Assembly: GCA_944383545.1 (NCBI GenBank) | Contig: CALWPY010000008.1 | Location: forward strand, 38,178-102,177 | Direction of reading: 5' to 3' | DNA: 64,000 nt | Origin: an uncultured Lachnospiraceae bacterium | GTDB taxonomy: Bacteria; Bacillota; Clostridia; Lachnospirales; Lachnospiraceae | In this document: positions 28,301-38,123 of the stretch, one piece after another | Layout of the letters: every line of letters begins with the position of its first letter | Numbering within the stretch: the first letter of the stretch is position 1 | Made by a program: the position numbers and the translations under genes | The notes under the pieces: generated by a model | The model's database searches: none | What the model was told of the DNA's origin: nothing | The model's input: only the letters and a program-made list of their open reading frames with translations

Positions 28301-30352
28301 CTATCTCTCATAGACAGTATAGATACTGCCCCATGCAATTTCATCACAGCCGTCCGCCGCTGTCTTTTCATAATCCTTAACTGAGCCGAATACATATATC
28401 TTTTCTGTGTCATATTCCGGCTTTACGGATAAAAGTCCCATATATAATGCAGCAATACTTCTTGCATATTCTGTTTCACTGTCGCCCGAGTCGCTTGAAA
28501 ACAAATTTAAAATTGTATTACTGAAAAGCGCCGAATCAAATGTCTCGTTATTACCTAAATATGTCCCATCGTTAATACAATCCACTTCTGCACTGCTTCC
28601 CGATTCAAGCTCAGAATCCGAAAGATAATATGCCGAGCCACCTGCAATCACTATATAATTTTCAAAATCATAAGGAGTATTGTTAGTTATATGCACAATG
28701 TTATCCTGCTCACTTACTGCGATTTCCCCCTGATTTTGGTTTTCTCCCTGGGCATAAAGCGCAACTGTTTCAAAGGATTCCTCAGGAGAATAATTAATAT
28801 TAATTTCTCCTCCGTTATCCGTAACCAAAACTTCACCTCTTGAGTCATAATAGTAATAGTATGAGTCAAATGAAGATTCAAGTGAAACAAGACCTGTCAG
28901 ATTTTTTGTTTCATCCAAGGTAATTTCCCAGTCATCCGACGAAGAATCAAATGCCGTAAAATAAGTCTCTGCCACGCCCTCCCCTGATGCTTCTGCTACC
29001 GTAACAGATTGCAGGCATGTTTCATTTATCATGGAAGAACGCCCGATTAAAAATACCACTCCTACAAAAATCAATGCAATAACCGGTATTATCAGTAAGC
29101 TTTTTTCTCTCTTATTAAGTAACTTAAGCACAAAATACAGTACCGGGCCAATCAGAAGTATATAAATAAAAAGCACAGTTCTAAGTTCTCCACTGTGCAA
29201 TTCCGGAGTTTCCTGGAAAAATGCCAGCATATTTTTTACTTCTGTATCCGTTATATAGTTAACTTCATCATACATATAATAATTGGTATAACTGTATGCA
29301 TTTTCACATAATTCACTGATGTAAGCATATCTGTTCTGCGCATCACTATTCAGAATATCCGGGTCCGCAAAGTCAAATATCGAAATAGATACACTTCCGT
29401 CATCAAATGACTTTACGTAAACACTGTCCATAGGCTCAACATAATCAATATTGGCAACAAAATCTATGGTTGATTCCTCAATATCCTTATAAAAGTAATC
29501 GCTGTAATGCGCGTCAGAAGGCGTAGAAGATTCTGCTTCATCATACAAATTCCCCAAATCATTCTGGTCGCTGATACTAATCTGTTCACCGACATTATTC
29601 TGACTGCTTGTGTTTTGCGAAAAACCTGTAGTACTTTCAAGTCCGTTAAGGGAAAGGTATTCATTACTTCCCGTTCCGATTATAAGGCAGCCTCCATCCT
29701 GCACCCATATATTTATGGCATCAGCCTCCTCTTTGCTGAGTGTCGAAGTATCATAATCATTTATAAGAAGCCATGTGAGATTTCTCAGGGAGCCATTTGT
29801 AAGGTCATAAGGCTCAATCTCTACTAAATTAACTTCTGTTTCTTCACCATATATCCAAATTGAATCCGATGCATCAAAATACTTTTCAATCTCATAAGCC
29901 GAGTCACTAAGTATTCCCATTGACATATTTCTGCTATTTGCAGCTTCTGTATTTTCGATAGTCAGTGAAATCTCCTGCTCTGTCAGTACGTCTCTGCTCT
30001 GATTTAAAACAGTTACCACAAAAGTGACATCATATTCCATTTGAAGCGTTATATAAGGTATATCAAAACTTATATCCTTTTCACTTTTTTCTGCAAGTGT
30101 AATATTCTTTTCATAAATAAGGTCTGCACCTTTTATTTCAAGTCTTATATACCCGGCAAAATCCGAGCCGTTATTATATACATTTACATTGACATGATGT
30201 GCCTCATTCGTACCATTCTCCTGCTCTTCTGTACTTACCGTTATTTTGAAATTATTCTCATCATCTGCGGCATTTACAAAATCACGGAACAAAAAAATCG
30301 AAGCCACAAGAAAGCACATCAGTATCAGGCTTATTTTAAGCTTTTTTCCCAT
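28301..30352 (-). CDS. Membrane protein with extracytoplasmic beta-rich and amidotransferase-like regions
   Basis: 683 residues. N-terminal signal or anchor helix (ISLILMCFLVASIFLF), a beta-sandwich-like region, an amidotransferase-like stretch (TWLLINDYDTSTLSKEEADA, then WVQDGGCLIIGTGSNEYLS), two adjacent helices near 400-450 and a C-terminal beta-rich part. I do not recognise a named family; GldG-like and DUF4350 proteins next to ABC-2 exporters have a comparable plan. First gene of the seven-gene unit, read from a good promoter. Confidence 0.72.
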   Translation of the reverse strand: MGKKLKISLILMCFLVASIFLFRDFVNAADDENNFKITVSTEEQENGTNEAHHVNVNVYNNGSDFAGYIRLEIKGADLIYEKNITLAEKSEKDISFDIPYITLQMEYDVTFVVTVLNQSRDVLTEQEISLTIENTEAANSRNMSMGILSDSAYEIEKYFDASDSIWIYGEETEVNLVEIEPYDLTNGSLRNLTWLLINDYDTSTLSKEEADAINIWVQDGGCLIIGTGSNEYLSLNGLESTTGFSQNTSSQNNVGEQISISDQNDLGNLYDEAESSTPSDAHYSDYFYKDIEESTIDFVANIDYVEPMDSVYVKSFDDGSVSISIFDFADPDILNSDAQNRYAYISELCENAYSYTNYYMYDEVNYITDTEVKNMLAFFQETPELHSGELRTVLFIYILLIGPVLYFVLKLLNKREKSLLIIPVIALIFVGVVFLIGRSSMINETCLQSVTVAEASGEGVAETYFTAFDSSSDDWEITLDETKNLTGLVSLESSFDSYYYYYDSRGEVLVTDNGGEININYSPEESFETVALYAQGENQNQGEIAVSEQDNIVHITNNTPYDFENYIVIAGGSAYYLSDSELESGSSAEVDCINDGTYLGNNETFDSALFSNTILNLFSSDSGDSETEYARSIAALYMGLLSVKPEYDTEKIYVFGSVKDYEKTAADGCDEIAWGSIYTVYER

Positions 30353-30399
30353 AATCCAAACCCATCCTTATTTTTAATTTAAGAGTATTTCCCTTGTTA

Positions 30400-30428
30400 A
30401 TTATACTTTATTATAATATTTTGAGCAA
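30400..30428 (-). promoter_or_regulatory. Promoter of the seven-gene MoxR/VWA/ABC operon
   Basis: On the minus strand TTGCTC (30428-30423), 17-base spacer, TATAAT (30405-30400), 48 bp before the first gene. The tight spacing of the genes downstream suggests that this one promoter drives the whole unit. Confidence 0.65.
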
Positions 30429-30486
30429 TGATTATAAGTCGATATTAACTTAAGATTTTATTAAGTTTCTAATAAGTTTTTATATA

Positions 30487-30515
30487 TTCACTTTTTTAAT
30501 ATTTTATGGTATTCT
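30487..30515 (+). promoter_or_regulatory. rnpB promoter
   Basis: TTCACT (30487-30492), 17-base spacer, TATTCT (30510-30515). The expected start seven bases on is 30522, exactly where the RNase P RNA 5' strand begins. Confidence 0.6.
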
Positions 30516-30521
30516 TACCTG

Positions 30522-30855
30522 GTAAGTCAGACAAGCGGTCGCGGCTGCCGAAAGGCAGGTGAGGAAAGTCCGGGCTTCATAGGGCAGGCTGCCGGATAAC
30601 GTCCGGTGGAGGTGACTCCCAGGAAAGTGCAACAGAAATAAACCGCCGATTTATCGGTAAGGGTGGAAAGGCGAGGTAAGAGCTCACCGCTGATGTGGTA
30701 ACATGTCAGGCTCTGTAAACCCCAGCCGAAGCAAGACCAAAACGAAGCCATACAGTTGCCCGCTGTGCTTCAGGTAGGTTGCTTGAGTCTTATGGTAACA
30801 TAAGACCTAGATAGATGACCGCTCAAGACATAACCCGGCTTATCGTCTGGCTTAC
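30522..30855 (+). ncRNA. rnpB: RNase P RNA (class A)
   Basis: Catalytic RNA that trims the 5' leader of pre-tRNAs with the RnpA protein. Universal core blocks are present in order: GAGGAAAGTCCGGGCTTC near the 5' end, AGTGCAACAGAAA, GGTAAGGGTGGAAAGGCG, GTAAACCCCAGCCGAAGCAA, and ACATAACCCGGCTTATCG at the 3' end. The ends pair (GTAAGTCAGAC with GTCTGGCTTAC), which sets the boundaries. The layout with GTGCAACAG and the GAAGCAAGACCAA region fits the ancestral A type rather than the Bacillus B type. Confidence 0.96.
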
Positions 30856-30889
30856 ATATTTTTTTAAACAGGTTATCATAATTGAACTC

Positions 30890-30931
30890 AAAAATGGCGT
30901 ATGTTAAATTGTTTTTACATACGCCATTTTT
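30890..30931. terminator. Bidirectional terminator after rnpB and the 235-aa gene
   Basis: Fifteen-base perfect arms AAAAATGGCGTATGT / ACATACGCCATTTTT with an A-rich and a T-rich flank, lying between convergent rnpB and the unknown 235-aa gene. Confidence 0.85.
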
Positions 30932-30961
30932 CATGATTATAAAATTTTATGCTTTATATCT

Positions 30962-31669
30962 TTAAGATGTCATATTTATCTTTTGTTTTTCTGCCCAGTA
31001 AATACAGTGGTCTATAAGGCTTATTGATGTATCGGGAAATGCTTTTAATAAATCTGTTCTTGACATTTCTCCATGCAAAACATCATATATCAGATTTCTT
31101 GAATCCATAAACATACAAAGTCTGCTCGCTTTGTCAAGCTGAGAGAAGATAAATTTCGTTTTATACGGGAGAGCATCGAAAATTTCATCCTCCATCTCTG
31201 CAACATCGCGACATTCCAGATATCTGCTTATTAAATCAAAATATTTTTCCTTTTCATCATCAGGCACTCCTGCATGTCTTGCAATCAGCCTTATACATCT
31301 ATCCTTTAAATCACCGTAATCATAACCGTAATTATTTAATCCGTATTCGTAAAACGCATCTTCAAATAATTTCAAATGCAACCTTTCCAAATACTGGCTG
31401 TCACTTAAAACTATATTGAAAATATCATCAATACCGGTTTTTCCGTCCCAATAAATAAGAGAATATGTAGAATAAACTACAACCGAAAGCATAATCTCGC
31501 TGATATTATTTTCACTTCCCGTGAAAAAAGTGAGCGATTTCAGCTTTGTACCAAGACTCTTATAATCATTTAAACTAAGCTCTAAATCACTCAATGTACG
31601 AATAGAATTTATGCGGTCCTCAAAATACTTTTGCATCTGAATCAGATTCATTTTGCTTCCATCCGCCAT
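30962..31669 (-). CDS. Unknown 235-aa protein
   Basis: I do not recognise this family. It is soluble, mostly helical, rich in Asp, Tyr and Leu, with no signal peptide, membrane helix or metal motif. Its C-terminal segment (RTDLLKAFPDTSISLIDHC) could form a small helix-turn-helix-like fold. GGGGGA precedes the ATG. It is monocistronic: own promoter with a palindrome across the -35, a long leader of about 135 nt, and a terminator right behind. Normal base composition for the window, so transfer is not indicated. Confidence 0.75.
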   Translation of the reverse strand: MADGSKMNLIQMQKYFEDRINSIRTLSDLELSLNDYKSLGTKLKSLTFFTGSENNISEIMLSVVVYSTYSLIYWDGKTGIDDIFNIVLSDSQYLERLHLKLFEDAFYEYGLNNYGYDYGDLKDRCIRLIARHAGVPDDEKEKYFDLISRYLECRDVAEMEDEIFDALPYKTKFIFSQLDKASRLCMFMDSRNLIYDVLHGEMSRTDLLKAFPDTSISLIDHCIYWAEKQKINMTS

Positions 31670-31811
31670 ATATGGTCCCCCCTTTTTAATATTAAAAGAG
31701 CTTTAAAATTTTTTATCCCCGTGTTAAATTTTCTTTTACAATCATCTCCTTTTCCAAAAGTAACTATATGCAAAGCCACTTTAATATATGTTATTTTGCT
31801 AAACCATGTAA

Positions 31812-31841
31812 ATTATAACATATGTTTTGTGAAATGTCACA
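31812..31841 (-). promoter_or_regulatory. Promoter with palindromic operator for the 235-aa gene
   Basis: On the minus strand GTGACA (31840-31835), 17-base spacer, TATAAT (31817-31812). A perfect palindrome TGTGA-N4-TCACA (31828-31841) covers the -35, in the manner of a Crp/Fnr-type site. Binding would most simply repress. Confidence 0.6.
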
Positions 31842-31900
31842 TATTTTTAGCTGATTTTTGTTAAATTTCACTATTTTTTCATAAAGATTTAATATTAATT

Positions 31901-33562
31901 TCAAATATCAAAGCATCCGCCGCCTATAAACTCCCTCAGAATGGAATTTTGCGGTACACGGGTTACATCTATTCCCAAAAAGTAATCCAAAAATTTAAGC
32001 AAACGCTTTGCCTCGTAATATTCTTCACAATCTCTCGGGACGGCAAAAAGAAGCGGCTCAGCATACTGCTTAATTGCAGAAAGCTCATAGAGAAGTGCCG
32101 AATTAAACATAATATCCGCTTCCTCCTGAAAAGGAAATATGTTTTTTTCCTCACCTCGTCTTACTGATTCCCACATTTTTATTGTCGCCTGTGCATCATT
32201 TCCTCTCATCCTTGCATCTCTTACTATCCGCCTGATTAATCGCCCGTCCGTGGTAGGGACCCTGTTATGTTCATCAATATTAAGCTGCGTAAGAGCACTT
32301 ATATAAATTTTATATTTACTTTCATCAGGAAGCGCTTCTGTCATTTTAGGATTAAGCGCATGTATTCCTTCTGCAATAAGCACATCACCGCTTTGGAATT
32401 TAAGCTTATCCCCCTTATACTCTCTTTCCCCTGTATGAAAGTTAAAACGTGGCAAATCTATTGTTTCTCCGTCCAAAAGCTTCCTCATGTCAGAATTAAA
32501 AAGCTGCATATCCATAGCTTCAAAAGACTCAAAATCATATTCACCCTCCTCGTCTCTCGGAGTAAGGTGCCTGCTTACAAAATAATTATCCAGAGCCAGA
32601 GGATGCGGCTTCATGCCGTGTGCGGTAAGCTGTATACTCAGTCTGTGCGAAAAAGTCGTCTTTCCCGATGATGAAGGACCTGCTATAAGAACTATTTTCT
32701 TCTTTTCGGCAAGTATTTTTTCAGCTATTTCAGCAATAAGCTTTTCCTGAAGAGCCTCCTGCACCAGAATTAAATCATTTATCTTTCCGTCGGTTATGGC
32801 ATCATTTAATTCACCTACCGAGGAACATCCCAGCATATCTCCCCACTCATCCGAATTCCTCAAAACATTATAGAGTTTTTCCGGTGCCTTATATTCTGGA
32901 ATCTTATCAGGTGTATTTTTGTCAGGCATTACCAGAACAAAACCGTCATCATAAGGTACAAGGTCAAAATATTTTAAATACCCTGTGGAAGGGAGCATAT
33001 AACCGTAAAAATAGTCCTCATATGTACCCAGTCTGTAAAGGTTAATCTTTGAAACTCGTCTGTACCTGAAAAGTCTGCCCTTCTGACTCATTCCGTTTCT
33101 TTCAAATCTGGCTGCCGCTTCTTCGGTATTAAGAGTTTCTTTATATATAGGAAGGTCTTCCTCCACTATTTCATACATTCTCTTTTTAACATTTTCTATA
33201 AGCTCTGCCGTACAGGTCATAGAATCACTCACAATCCTGCAGAAATATCCTGCACCAAGAGAATACATGACATTAATACTGTAATCCTTCCTTGCACCCA
33301 TTACATCAGAAAAAGCCTTAACCATAAGGAGTGTAAGGCTTCTCTTATACATGTCTATTCCTATTACGGAATTTGTAGATATAAACTGCACATTACAGTC
33401 CTTATCCAACACGGAGGCCATTTCTTTAAGACTTCCGTTTACAAATGCAGCAACATACTTTTTATCATCATCTACGTATAAAAACTGAGCAAGCTCATAT
33501 ACCGTAGAAAATCTGTCTATTCTGTAGCGTTTCTCATCTACCGTAACATTTATCTTCTCCAC
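31901..33562 (-). CDS. Nucleoside kinase with N-terminal TGS-like domain
   Basis: 553 residues. The first 60 residues look like a TGS/ubiquitin-like domain, followed by a ThrRS-type second domain (HD-like segment with YSLGAGYFCRIV) and a C-terminal uridine-kinase-type P-loop domain (IVLIAGPSSSGKTTFSHRLS, ALDNYFVSRHLTPRDEEGEY, LIAEGIHALNP). This three-part arrangement is common in Clostridia and annotated as uridine or nucleoside kinase. It presumably phosphorylates a nucleoside; the substrate and the purpose of the tRNA-synthetase-like half are not known from sequence. Confidence 0.88.
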   Translation of the reverse strand: MEKINVTVDEKRYRIDRFSTVYELAQFLYVDDDKKYVAAFVNGSLKEMASVLDKDCNVQFISTNSVIGIDMYKRSLTLLMVKAFSDVMGARKDYSINVMYSLGAGYFCRIVSDSMTCTAELIENVKKRMYEIVEEDLPIYKETLNTEEAAARFERNGMSQKGRLFRYRRVSKINLYRLGTYEDYFYGYMLPSTGYLKYFDLVPYDDGFVLVMPDKNTPDKIPEYKAPEKLYNVLRNSDEWGDMLGCSSVGELNDAITDGKINDLILVQEALQEKLIAEIAEKILAEKKKIVLIAGPSSSGKTTFSHRLSIQLTAHGMKPHPLALDNYFVSRHLTPRDEEGEYDFESFEAMDMQLFNSDMRKLLDGETIDLPRFNFHTGEREYKGDKLKFQSGDVLIAEGIHALNPKMTEALPDESKYKIYISALTQLNIDEHNRVPTTDGRLIRRIVRDARMRGNDAQATIKMWESVRRGEEKNIFPFQEEADIMFNSALLYELSAIKQYAEPLLFAVPRDCEEYYEAKRLLKFLDYFLGIDVTRVPQNSILREFIGGGCFDI

Positions 33563-33590
33563 AATTTTCCCCCTTTTCGTATTCAGAAAA

Positions 33591-34364
33591 TTAAAATAAT
33601 TTCATGGGACACCCTTCATTTACCTTAATAAGCTGTACGTTATGACAAAGGGGGTCCAAATAATTATATATATATTCAACAAATATCTTTTCTATTCCCG
33701 AATGTGTGGCATCAATTACAGTGAGCCCCATTTCTATAGCATCAAGTCCCTCATGATGACCTATATCACCTGTAATAAGACAATCCGCCCCCAGTTTTTT
33801 TGCACTTGAAATCACACTTTTCCCGGAGCCCGGACATATTGCTATCTTCTTTACTTTCTTATAAGAGTCTCCGTATACAAATACGTTATTCAAATCAAAT
33901 TTTTCCTTTACAAGGCTGATTACATCACGACAATCATTTACCCCGTTTATGTAACCTACTCTTCCAATGCCTTCTCCCGGAAGTGTCTCTTCAAGTACCA
34001 CGGTATTTTTCATGCCAAGGAGATTTGCTGCATATACAGCCATTCCTCCCTTTATATCAAAATTTGTATGCATGGCATAGTAAGATATTCCGGACTCGGC
34101 AAGCTTAAGTATTTTTGAGCCCACAATATCATCACTTGTAACTCTCTTAATTTTAGAAAAAATCATAGGATGATGAGTGATAAGCATATCCGCCCCCTCA
34201 TCTATTGCCAGGTCAACAACATGGTCGGTTGCGTCCAGTGCAATCATAACCTTTTTTACTTTTTTATCCTCACGTCCTACAAGCAGTCCTACATTATCCC
34301 AATCAAGTGCATATGACTTAGGCGACATGCTTTCCAGACAGTCCATTATCTCCCGGCACTTCAT
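33591..34364 (-). CDS. Nif3-like dinuclear metal-centre protein (YqfO type)
   Basis: 257 residues with conserved metal-ligand segments MLITHHPMIF near residue 65, YAMHTNFD near 100 and ITGDIGHHEGLDA near 205, the signature of the NIF3/YbgI/YqfO family. Often called GTP cyclohydrolase I type 2, but the reaction is not firmly known. The ATG overlaps the trmK stop by 4 bp. The rpoD-trmK-nif3 order is widely kept in Firmicutes. Confidence 0.92.
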   Translation of the reverse strand: MKCREIMDCLESMSPKSYALDWDNVGLLVGREDKKVKKVMIALDATDHVVDLAIDEGADMLITHHPMIFSKIKRVTSDDIVGSKILKLAESGISYYAMHTNFDIKGGMAVYAANLLGMKNTVVLEETLPGEGIGRVGYINGVNDCRDVISLVKEKFDLNNVFVYGDSYKKVKKIAICPGSGKSVISSAKKLGADCLITGDIGHHEGLDAIEMGLTVIDATHSGIEKIFVEYIYNYLDPLCHNVQLIKVNEGCPMKLF

Positions 34365-35134
34365 ACATTTCTCCTTTCGTTATTTGTCATTTTAATCACG
34401 GTGTCTATCATATCTAATTTATCCCTTATCTCAGCAAGTCTGGTCATCGCACCGTCACTCCCGCTCTTTTCAAGAGTTTCAATTATGCTGATATATTTAT
34501 CGTGTTCATGTGACAGGTACTTACAAAAAATATCATCTTTTGATTTTATTAGATATTCACCGTATTCATCGTATATTTTCACGTTTTCATCATCAATATA
34601 TCCATGCTTATAATTTGTATGCCCCTGTTTTATTGCTTTGATAATTGTGTAAAATTTACCTTCATCAAGAATCATGGTTTCCTTTAAGATTTCATATCCG
34701 TTTTCCCTCAGATATCTTCTTACTCTGCCCGTTTCTGACTGCGGCTGTAAGACCAGCTCATATCCTTCGCATATAATATCTGAAGCATTATCCAGCAGCC
34801 TTATAATAAGTGCTCCTCCCATTCCTGCCAGAATCGCAGAATCGGTTTCTCCCGGCTTAAGGGCGGAAAATCCGTCTGATAATTTTACTTCTACCAGTCC
34901 GTTCATATTATATGCGGAAATATTCTGTTTTGCTATTTTAAGCGGACCTTCTCTTACATCTAATGCAGCTGCATAAGATGCTCTTCCGCTTTTTACAAGA
35001 TATATTGACACAAAGGCATGGTCACATCCTATATCTGCAACCCTTCTGCCCTGCGTAACCATATCACAAACAGCAGTCATTCTTTTAGAAAGCTTATTTT
35101 CTATGGGAGTAATATATATTTTTTCCATATTCAT
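34361..35134 (-). CDS. trmK: tRNA (adenine(22)-N1)-methyltransferase
   Basis: 257 residues. The SAM-binding motif RVADIGCDHAFVSIYLVKSG is near residue 30 and GETDSAILAGMGGALIIRLL follows, both typical of TrmK (YqfN), which makes m1A22 in tRNA. A C-terminal helical extension is present. It starts on the last base of the rpoD stop and overlaps the Nif3-like gene, so the three are translationally coupled. Confidence 0.93.
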   Translation of the reverse strand: MNMEKIYITPIENKLSKRMTAVCDMVTQGRRVADIGCDHAFVSIYLVKSGRASYAAALDVREGPLKIAKQNISAYNMNGLVEVKLSDGFSALKPGETDSAILAGMGGALIIRLLDNASDIICEGYELVLQPQSETGRVRRYLRENGYEILKETMILDEGKFYTIIKAIKQGHTNYKHGYIDDENVKIYDEYGEYLIKSKDDIFCKYLSHEHDKYISIIETLEKSGSDGAMTRLAEIRDKLDMIDTVIKMTNNERRNV

Positions 35135-36303
35135 TATTCAAGGAATTCCTTGAGCTTACGGCTTCTGCTAGGATGTCTCAGTTTTCTCAAAGCCTTAGCC
35201 TCAATCTGTCTTATACGCTCTCTTGTAACATTAAATTCCCTTCCGACCTCCTCAAGAGTTCTGGCTCTTCCGTCATCTAAACCAAATCTCAGTCTCAGCA
35301 CCTTCTGTTCCCTCTCTGTAAGTGTTCCAAGAACTTCCACAAGCTGCTCCTTTAAAAGTGTGAATGCTGCCGCATCTGCCGGAACAGGAACATTTTCATC
35401 CTGAATAAAATCTCCCAGATGACTGTCTTCTTCTTCTCCTATAGGAGTTTCAAGAGAAACCGGCTCCTGTGAAATTTTGAGTATTTCTCTTACTCTGTCA
35501 ACAGGAATATCCATCTCTGCCGCAATTTCTTCCGGGGTAGGCTCACGTCCCAACTCCTGTAAGAGCTGTCTGGATACTCTTACAAGTTTATTTATGGTCT
35601 CAACCATATGAACAGGAATTCTTATTGTCCTTGCCTGGTCAGCAATGGCTCTTGTTATGGCCTGTCTTATCCACCATGTTGCATAGGTACTGAACTTATA
35701 TCCTTTCCTGTAATCAAACTTTTCAACTGCCTTTATAAGTCCCAGATTACCTTCCTGAATCAAATCCAGAAACAGCATTCCCCTTCCCACATATCTCTTT
35801 GCAATACTTACTACAAGCCTTAAATTTGCCTCTGCAAGTTTTTTCTTTGCTTCCTCATCGCCTTCTTCCATACGTTTTGCAAGCTCAATTTCTTCTTCTG
35901 CACTGAGGAGAGGTACTTTACCTATTTCCTTCAGATACATTCTTACAGGGTCTTCAATGCTTACTCCGTCCGGTACAGAGAGGTCAATCTGCTCTACATC
36001 TATTTCGTCCTCTTCTTCCAGCTCAAGAGCTATGTCATCAGGCTCCTCTTCGTCATCGGTTATGGTCAGGACATCAACACCGTTATGTTCAAGATATTCA
36101 AATATTTTTACCATATTTTCTGAGGTCAGAAGCTCCTTACATTCAGAAAAAGCTTCAATAATTTCAGTGTCCTCTATTACATTTTTCTTCTTCTTTGCAA
36201 TATCAAGCAATTCATGAAGTTTTTTAAGAAACCGCTCCTGCACATCAGCCGTCTCGGCAGCATTTAATTCCTTATTTTCTTTAGTTGCTTTTTTCTCTTC
36301 CAT
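35134..36303 (-). CDS. rpoD: Primary sigma factor (sigma-70/RpoD)
   Basis: About 389 residues from the ATG at 36303, preceded by AAGGATGG; the upstream in-frame ATG at 36342 has no ribosome binding site. Short region 1.1-like N-terminus with an acidic tract, then region 1.2 ([11 protein letters not shown]), region 2 ([20 protein letters not shown]), region 3 ([16 protein letters not shown]) and region 4.2 helix-turn-helix ([20 protein letters not shown]). The vegetative sigma factor that recognises the TTGACA/TATAAT promoters seen across this window. It follows dnaG as in the macromolecular synthesis operon. Confidence 0.97.
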   Translation of the reverse strand: MEEKKATKENKELNAAETADVQERFLKKLHELLDIAKKKKNVIEDTEIIEAFSECKELLTSENMVKIFEYLEHNGVDVLTITDDEEEPDDIALELEEEDEIDVEQIDLSVPDGVSIEDPVRMYLKEIGKVPLLSAEEEIELAKRMEEGDEEAKKKLAEANLRLVVSIAKRYVGRGMLFLDLIQEGNLGLIKAVEKFDYRKGYKFSTYATWWIRQAITRAIADQARTIRIPVHMVETINKLVRVSRQLLQELGREPTPEEIAAEMDIPVDRVREILKISQEPVSLETPIGEEEDSHLGDFIQDENVPVPADAAAFTLLKEQLVEVLGTLTEREQKVLRLRFGLDDGRARTLEEVGREFNVTRERIRQIEAKALRKLRHPSRSRKLKEFLE

Positions 36304-36342
36304 TCTTTTTCCATCCTTCCATAACATTAGTATTTTATCCAT

Positions 36343-38112
36343 TTACAGTGAAATATGCATTTTCAAAATTTGATTTTTCATATTTATAAGTTCCTGGAAT
36401 CTGTTTATATCTTTATTTTCTGCCATCTCTCTTTTTATATTTTCCAGTTTTATCTTTTTAACTACATCATTTATGGCTTGCTCCGTTTCTTCATCCGTAG
36501 TTTCAAACTGAAGTTCTGTCTGAAGCATTTCCGCAACAAGTCGCTGTTTTTCCAAATCATCAGACATATTCACGATTGAAGCTGGGTTAACTTTTTTTGT
36601 CTCTCTGTATTGCTGAAACAACTTTTTTGCAACAGCCTCATAATCCCCTTCAGTAAAATCCTTTTCTGAAATTATTCCCTCCAGCTTATCAAACAATACC
36701 GGTTTATTAGCAAGCCATGTAAGAAGCAGCTTTTCTTCTTCTTTTCTTCCGTCTTCCTTTTTTCTGTTATATTCTCTCCTCTTCTCGTCCTCTTCTATAT
36801 AATTTCTTCTTTCCGCCATACCGGCAATGCCATAAGAAGTAACCATACTTTTAAAATTATCTCTGTCCAAAAAATATTTATTACTGACAGTTTCTATATA
36901 ATTACTTCTGGATACTTTATCTTCTATCGCAGCAAGCTTTTTGGCAGCCTCCCTCATAAATTCGGTTTTTTCTTCAGGGTCATTCATATTATAGCTTTCA
37001 CTTAAAACAGCCATTTCAAACATAGGCCCGCTTAAAGCTTCATTTATTCGTTTTTCATATTCATCCCTGCCGAGATTTTTTATAAATTCATCAGGGTCCT
37101 TGTATGGCTTCATATTTATTACCCTCGATGTCATATCCATTTCGCGCAGTATTCCAATCGCTTTTATTGCCGCCCTTACTCCTGCATCGTCACTGTCATA
37201 TGCCAGATAAACCTCATTAGTATATCTTTTAATTATATTAGCCTGTCCTACTGTGAAAGCAGTACCAAGTGAAGCCACGGCATTGTCAAACCCTGCCTGG
37301 TGCATGGCAATAACATCCATATAACCTTCACAAAGTATAATGCCTCTTCTTTTACTTCTCCTTGCCATATTCATGGCAAAAAGCAGGTGGCTTTTATCAA
37401 ATATATCTGTTTCCTTAGTATTCAGATATTTTGGCTTAGAATCTCCCATAACCCTTCCACCAAAGGCTACAACCTTGCCGTTTATATCGGTAATCGGCAC
37501 CATGACTCTGTTCCAGAATCTGTCATGCGGTCCTCTTTTTGCATCAAACTCAACAAGCCCCGCATCCTTCATGAGTTCATCCTTATAACCTTTGCTTTTA
37601 AGATATTTATACAAATCATCTGAATATATATCTGAATAACCCAAGGCAAATTTTGTTATGGTTTCATCTGTTAATCCTCTTTCTTTAAAATACTTATATG
37701 CCAGGGCACCCCGTTTAGACTTTGTAAGGAGATAATGAAAATATGCTGCAGCACTTTTATTGACCTCTCTTAGCTGAACTTTTTTATTCTCACTGCGTTT
37801 TTCATTCTCAGACATCTCTCTTTCGGGAAGCTGTATTCCCGCTCTTTCTGCAAGATACTTTACAGCCTCCGGGAAAGAATAGTTTTCATATTCCATTATA
37901 AATGTAAAAACATTTCCTCCGGCACCACAGCCAAAGCAATGGTACATCTGTTTATCACGGCTCACATGAAATGAAGGGGTTTTTTCATGATGAAACGGGC
38001 AACATGCCGTATATGAACTGCCTCTCTGTCTAAGCCCTACATATGTACCAATTACATCTACTATGTCATTTCTTGCTCTTACTTCTTCTATGATTTCATC
38101 TGAATAATACAT
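36343..38112 (-). CDS. dnaG: DNA primase
   Basis: 589 residues. N-terminal CHC2 zinc finger (CCPFHHEKTPSFHV, then YHCFGCGAGG), TOPRIM catalytic core (GIILCEGYMDVIAMHQAG and YDSDDAGVRAA), and a helical C-terminal helicase-interaction region. It makes RNA primers for replication at the fork. It lies between dgt and rpoD with 11 bp and 39 bp gaps, the usual Firmicutes arrangement. Confidence 0.97.
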   Translation of the reverse strand: MYYSDEIIEEVRARNDIVDVIGTYVGLRQRGSSYTACCPFHHEKTPSFHVSRDKQMYHCFGCGAGGNVFTFIMEYENYSFPEAVKYLAERAGIQLPEREMSENEKRSENKKVQLREVNKSAAAYFHYLLTKSKRGALAYKYFKERGLTDETITKFALGYSDIYSDDLYKYLKSKGYKDELMKDAGLVEFDAKRGPHDRFWNRVMVPITDINGKVVAFGGRVMGDSKPKYLNTKETDIFDKSHLLFAMNMARRSKRRGIILCEGYMDVIAMHQAGFDNAVASLGTAFTVGQANIIKRYTNEVYLAYDSDDAGVRAAIKAIGILREMDMTSRVINMKPYKDPDEFIKNLGRDEYEKRINEALSGPMFEMAVLSESYNMNDPEEKTEFMREAAKKLAAIEDKVSRSNYIETVSNKYFLDRDNFKSMVTSYGIAGMAERRNYIEEDEKRREYNRKKEDGRKEEEKLLLTWLANKPVLFDKLEGIISEKDFTEGDYEAVAKKLFQQYRETKKVNPASIVNMSDDLEKQRLVAEMLQTELQFETTDEETEQAINDVVKKIKLENIKREMAENKDINRFQELINMKNQILKMHISL

Positions 38113-38123
38113 GAAAATCCCTC

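Noticed and set aside
31670-31810. Leader peptide in the long 5' leader of the 235-aa gene
   Set aside because: A 10-codon frame exists but its ATG abuts the AAGGAG with no spacing, so translation is doubtful.
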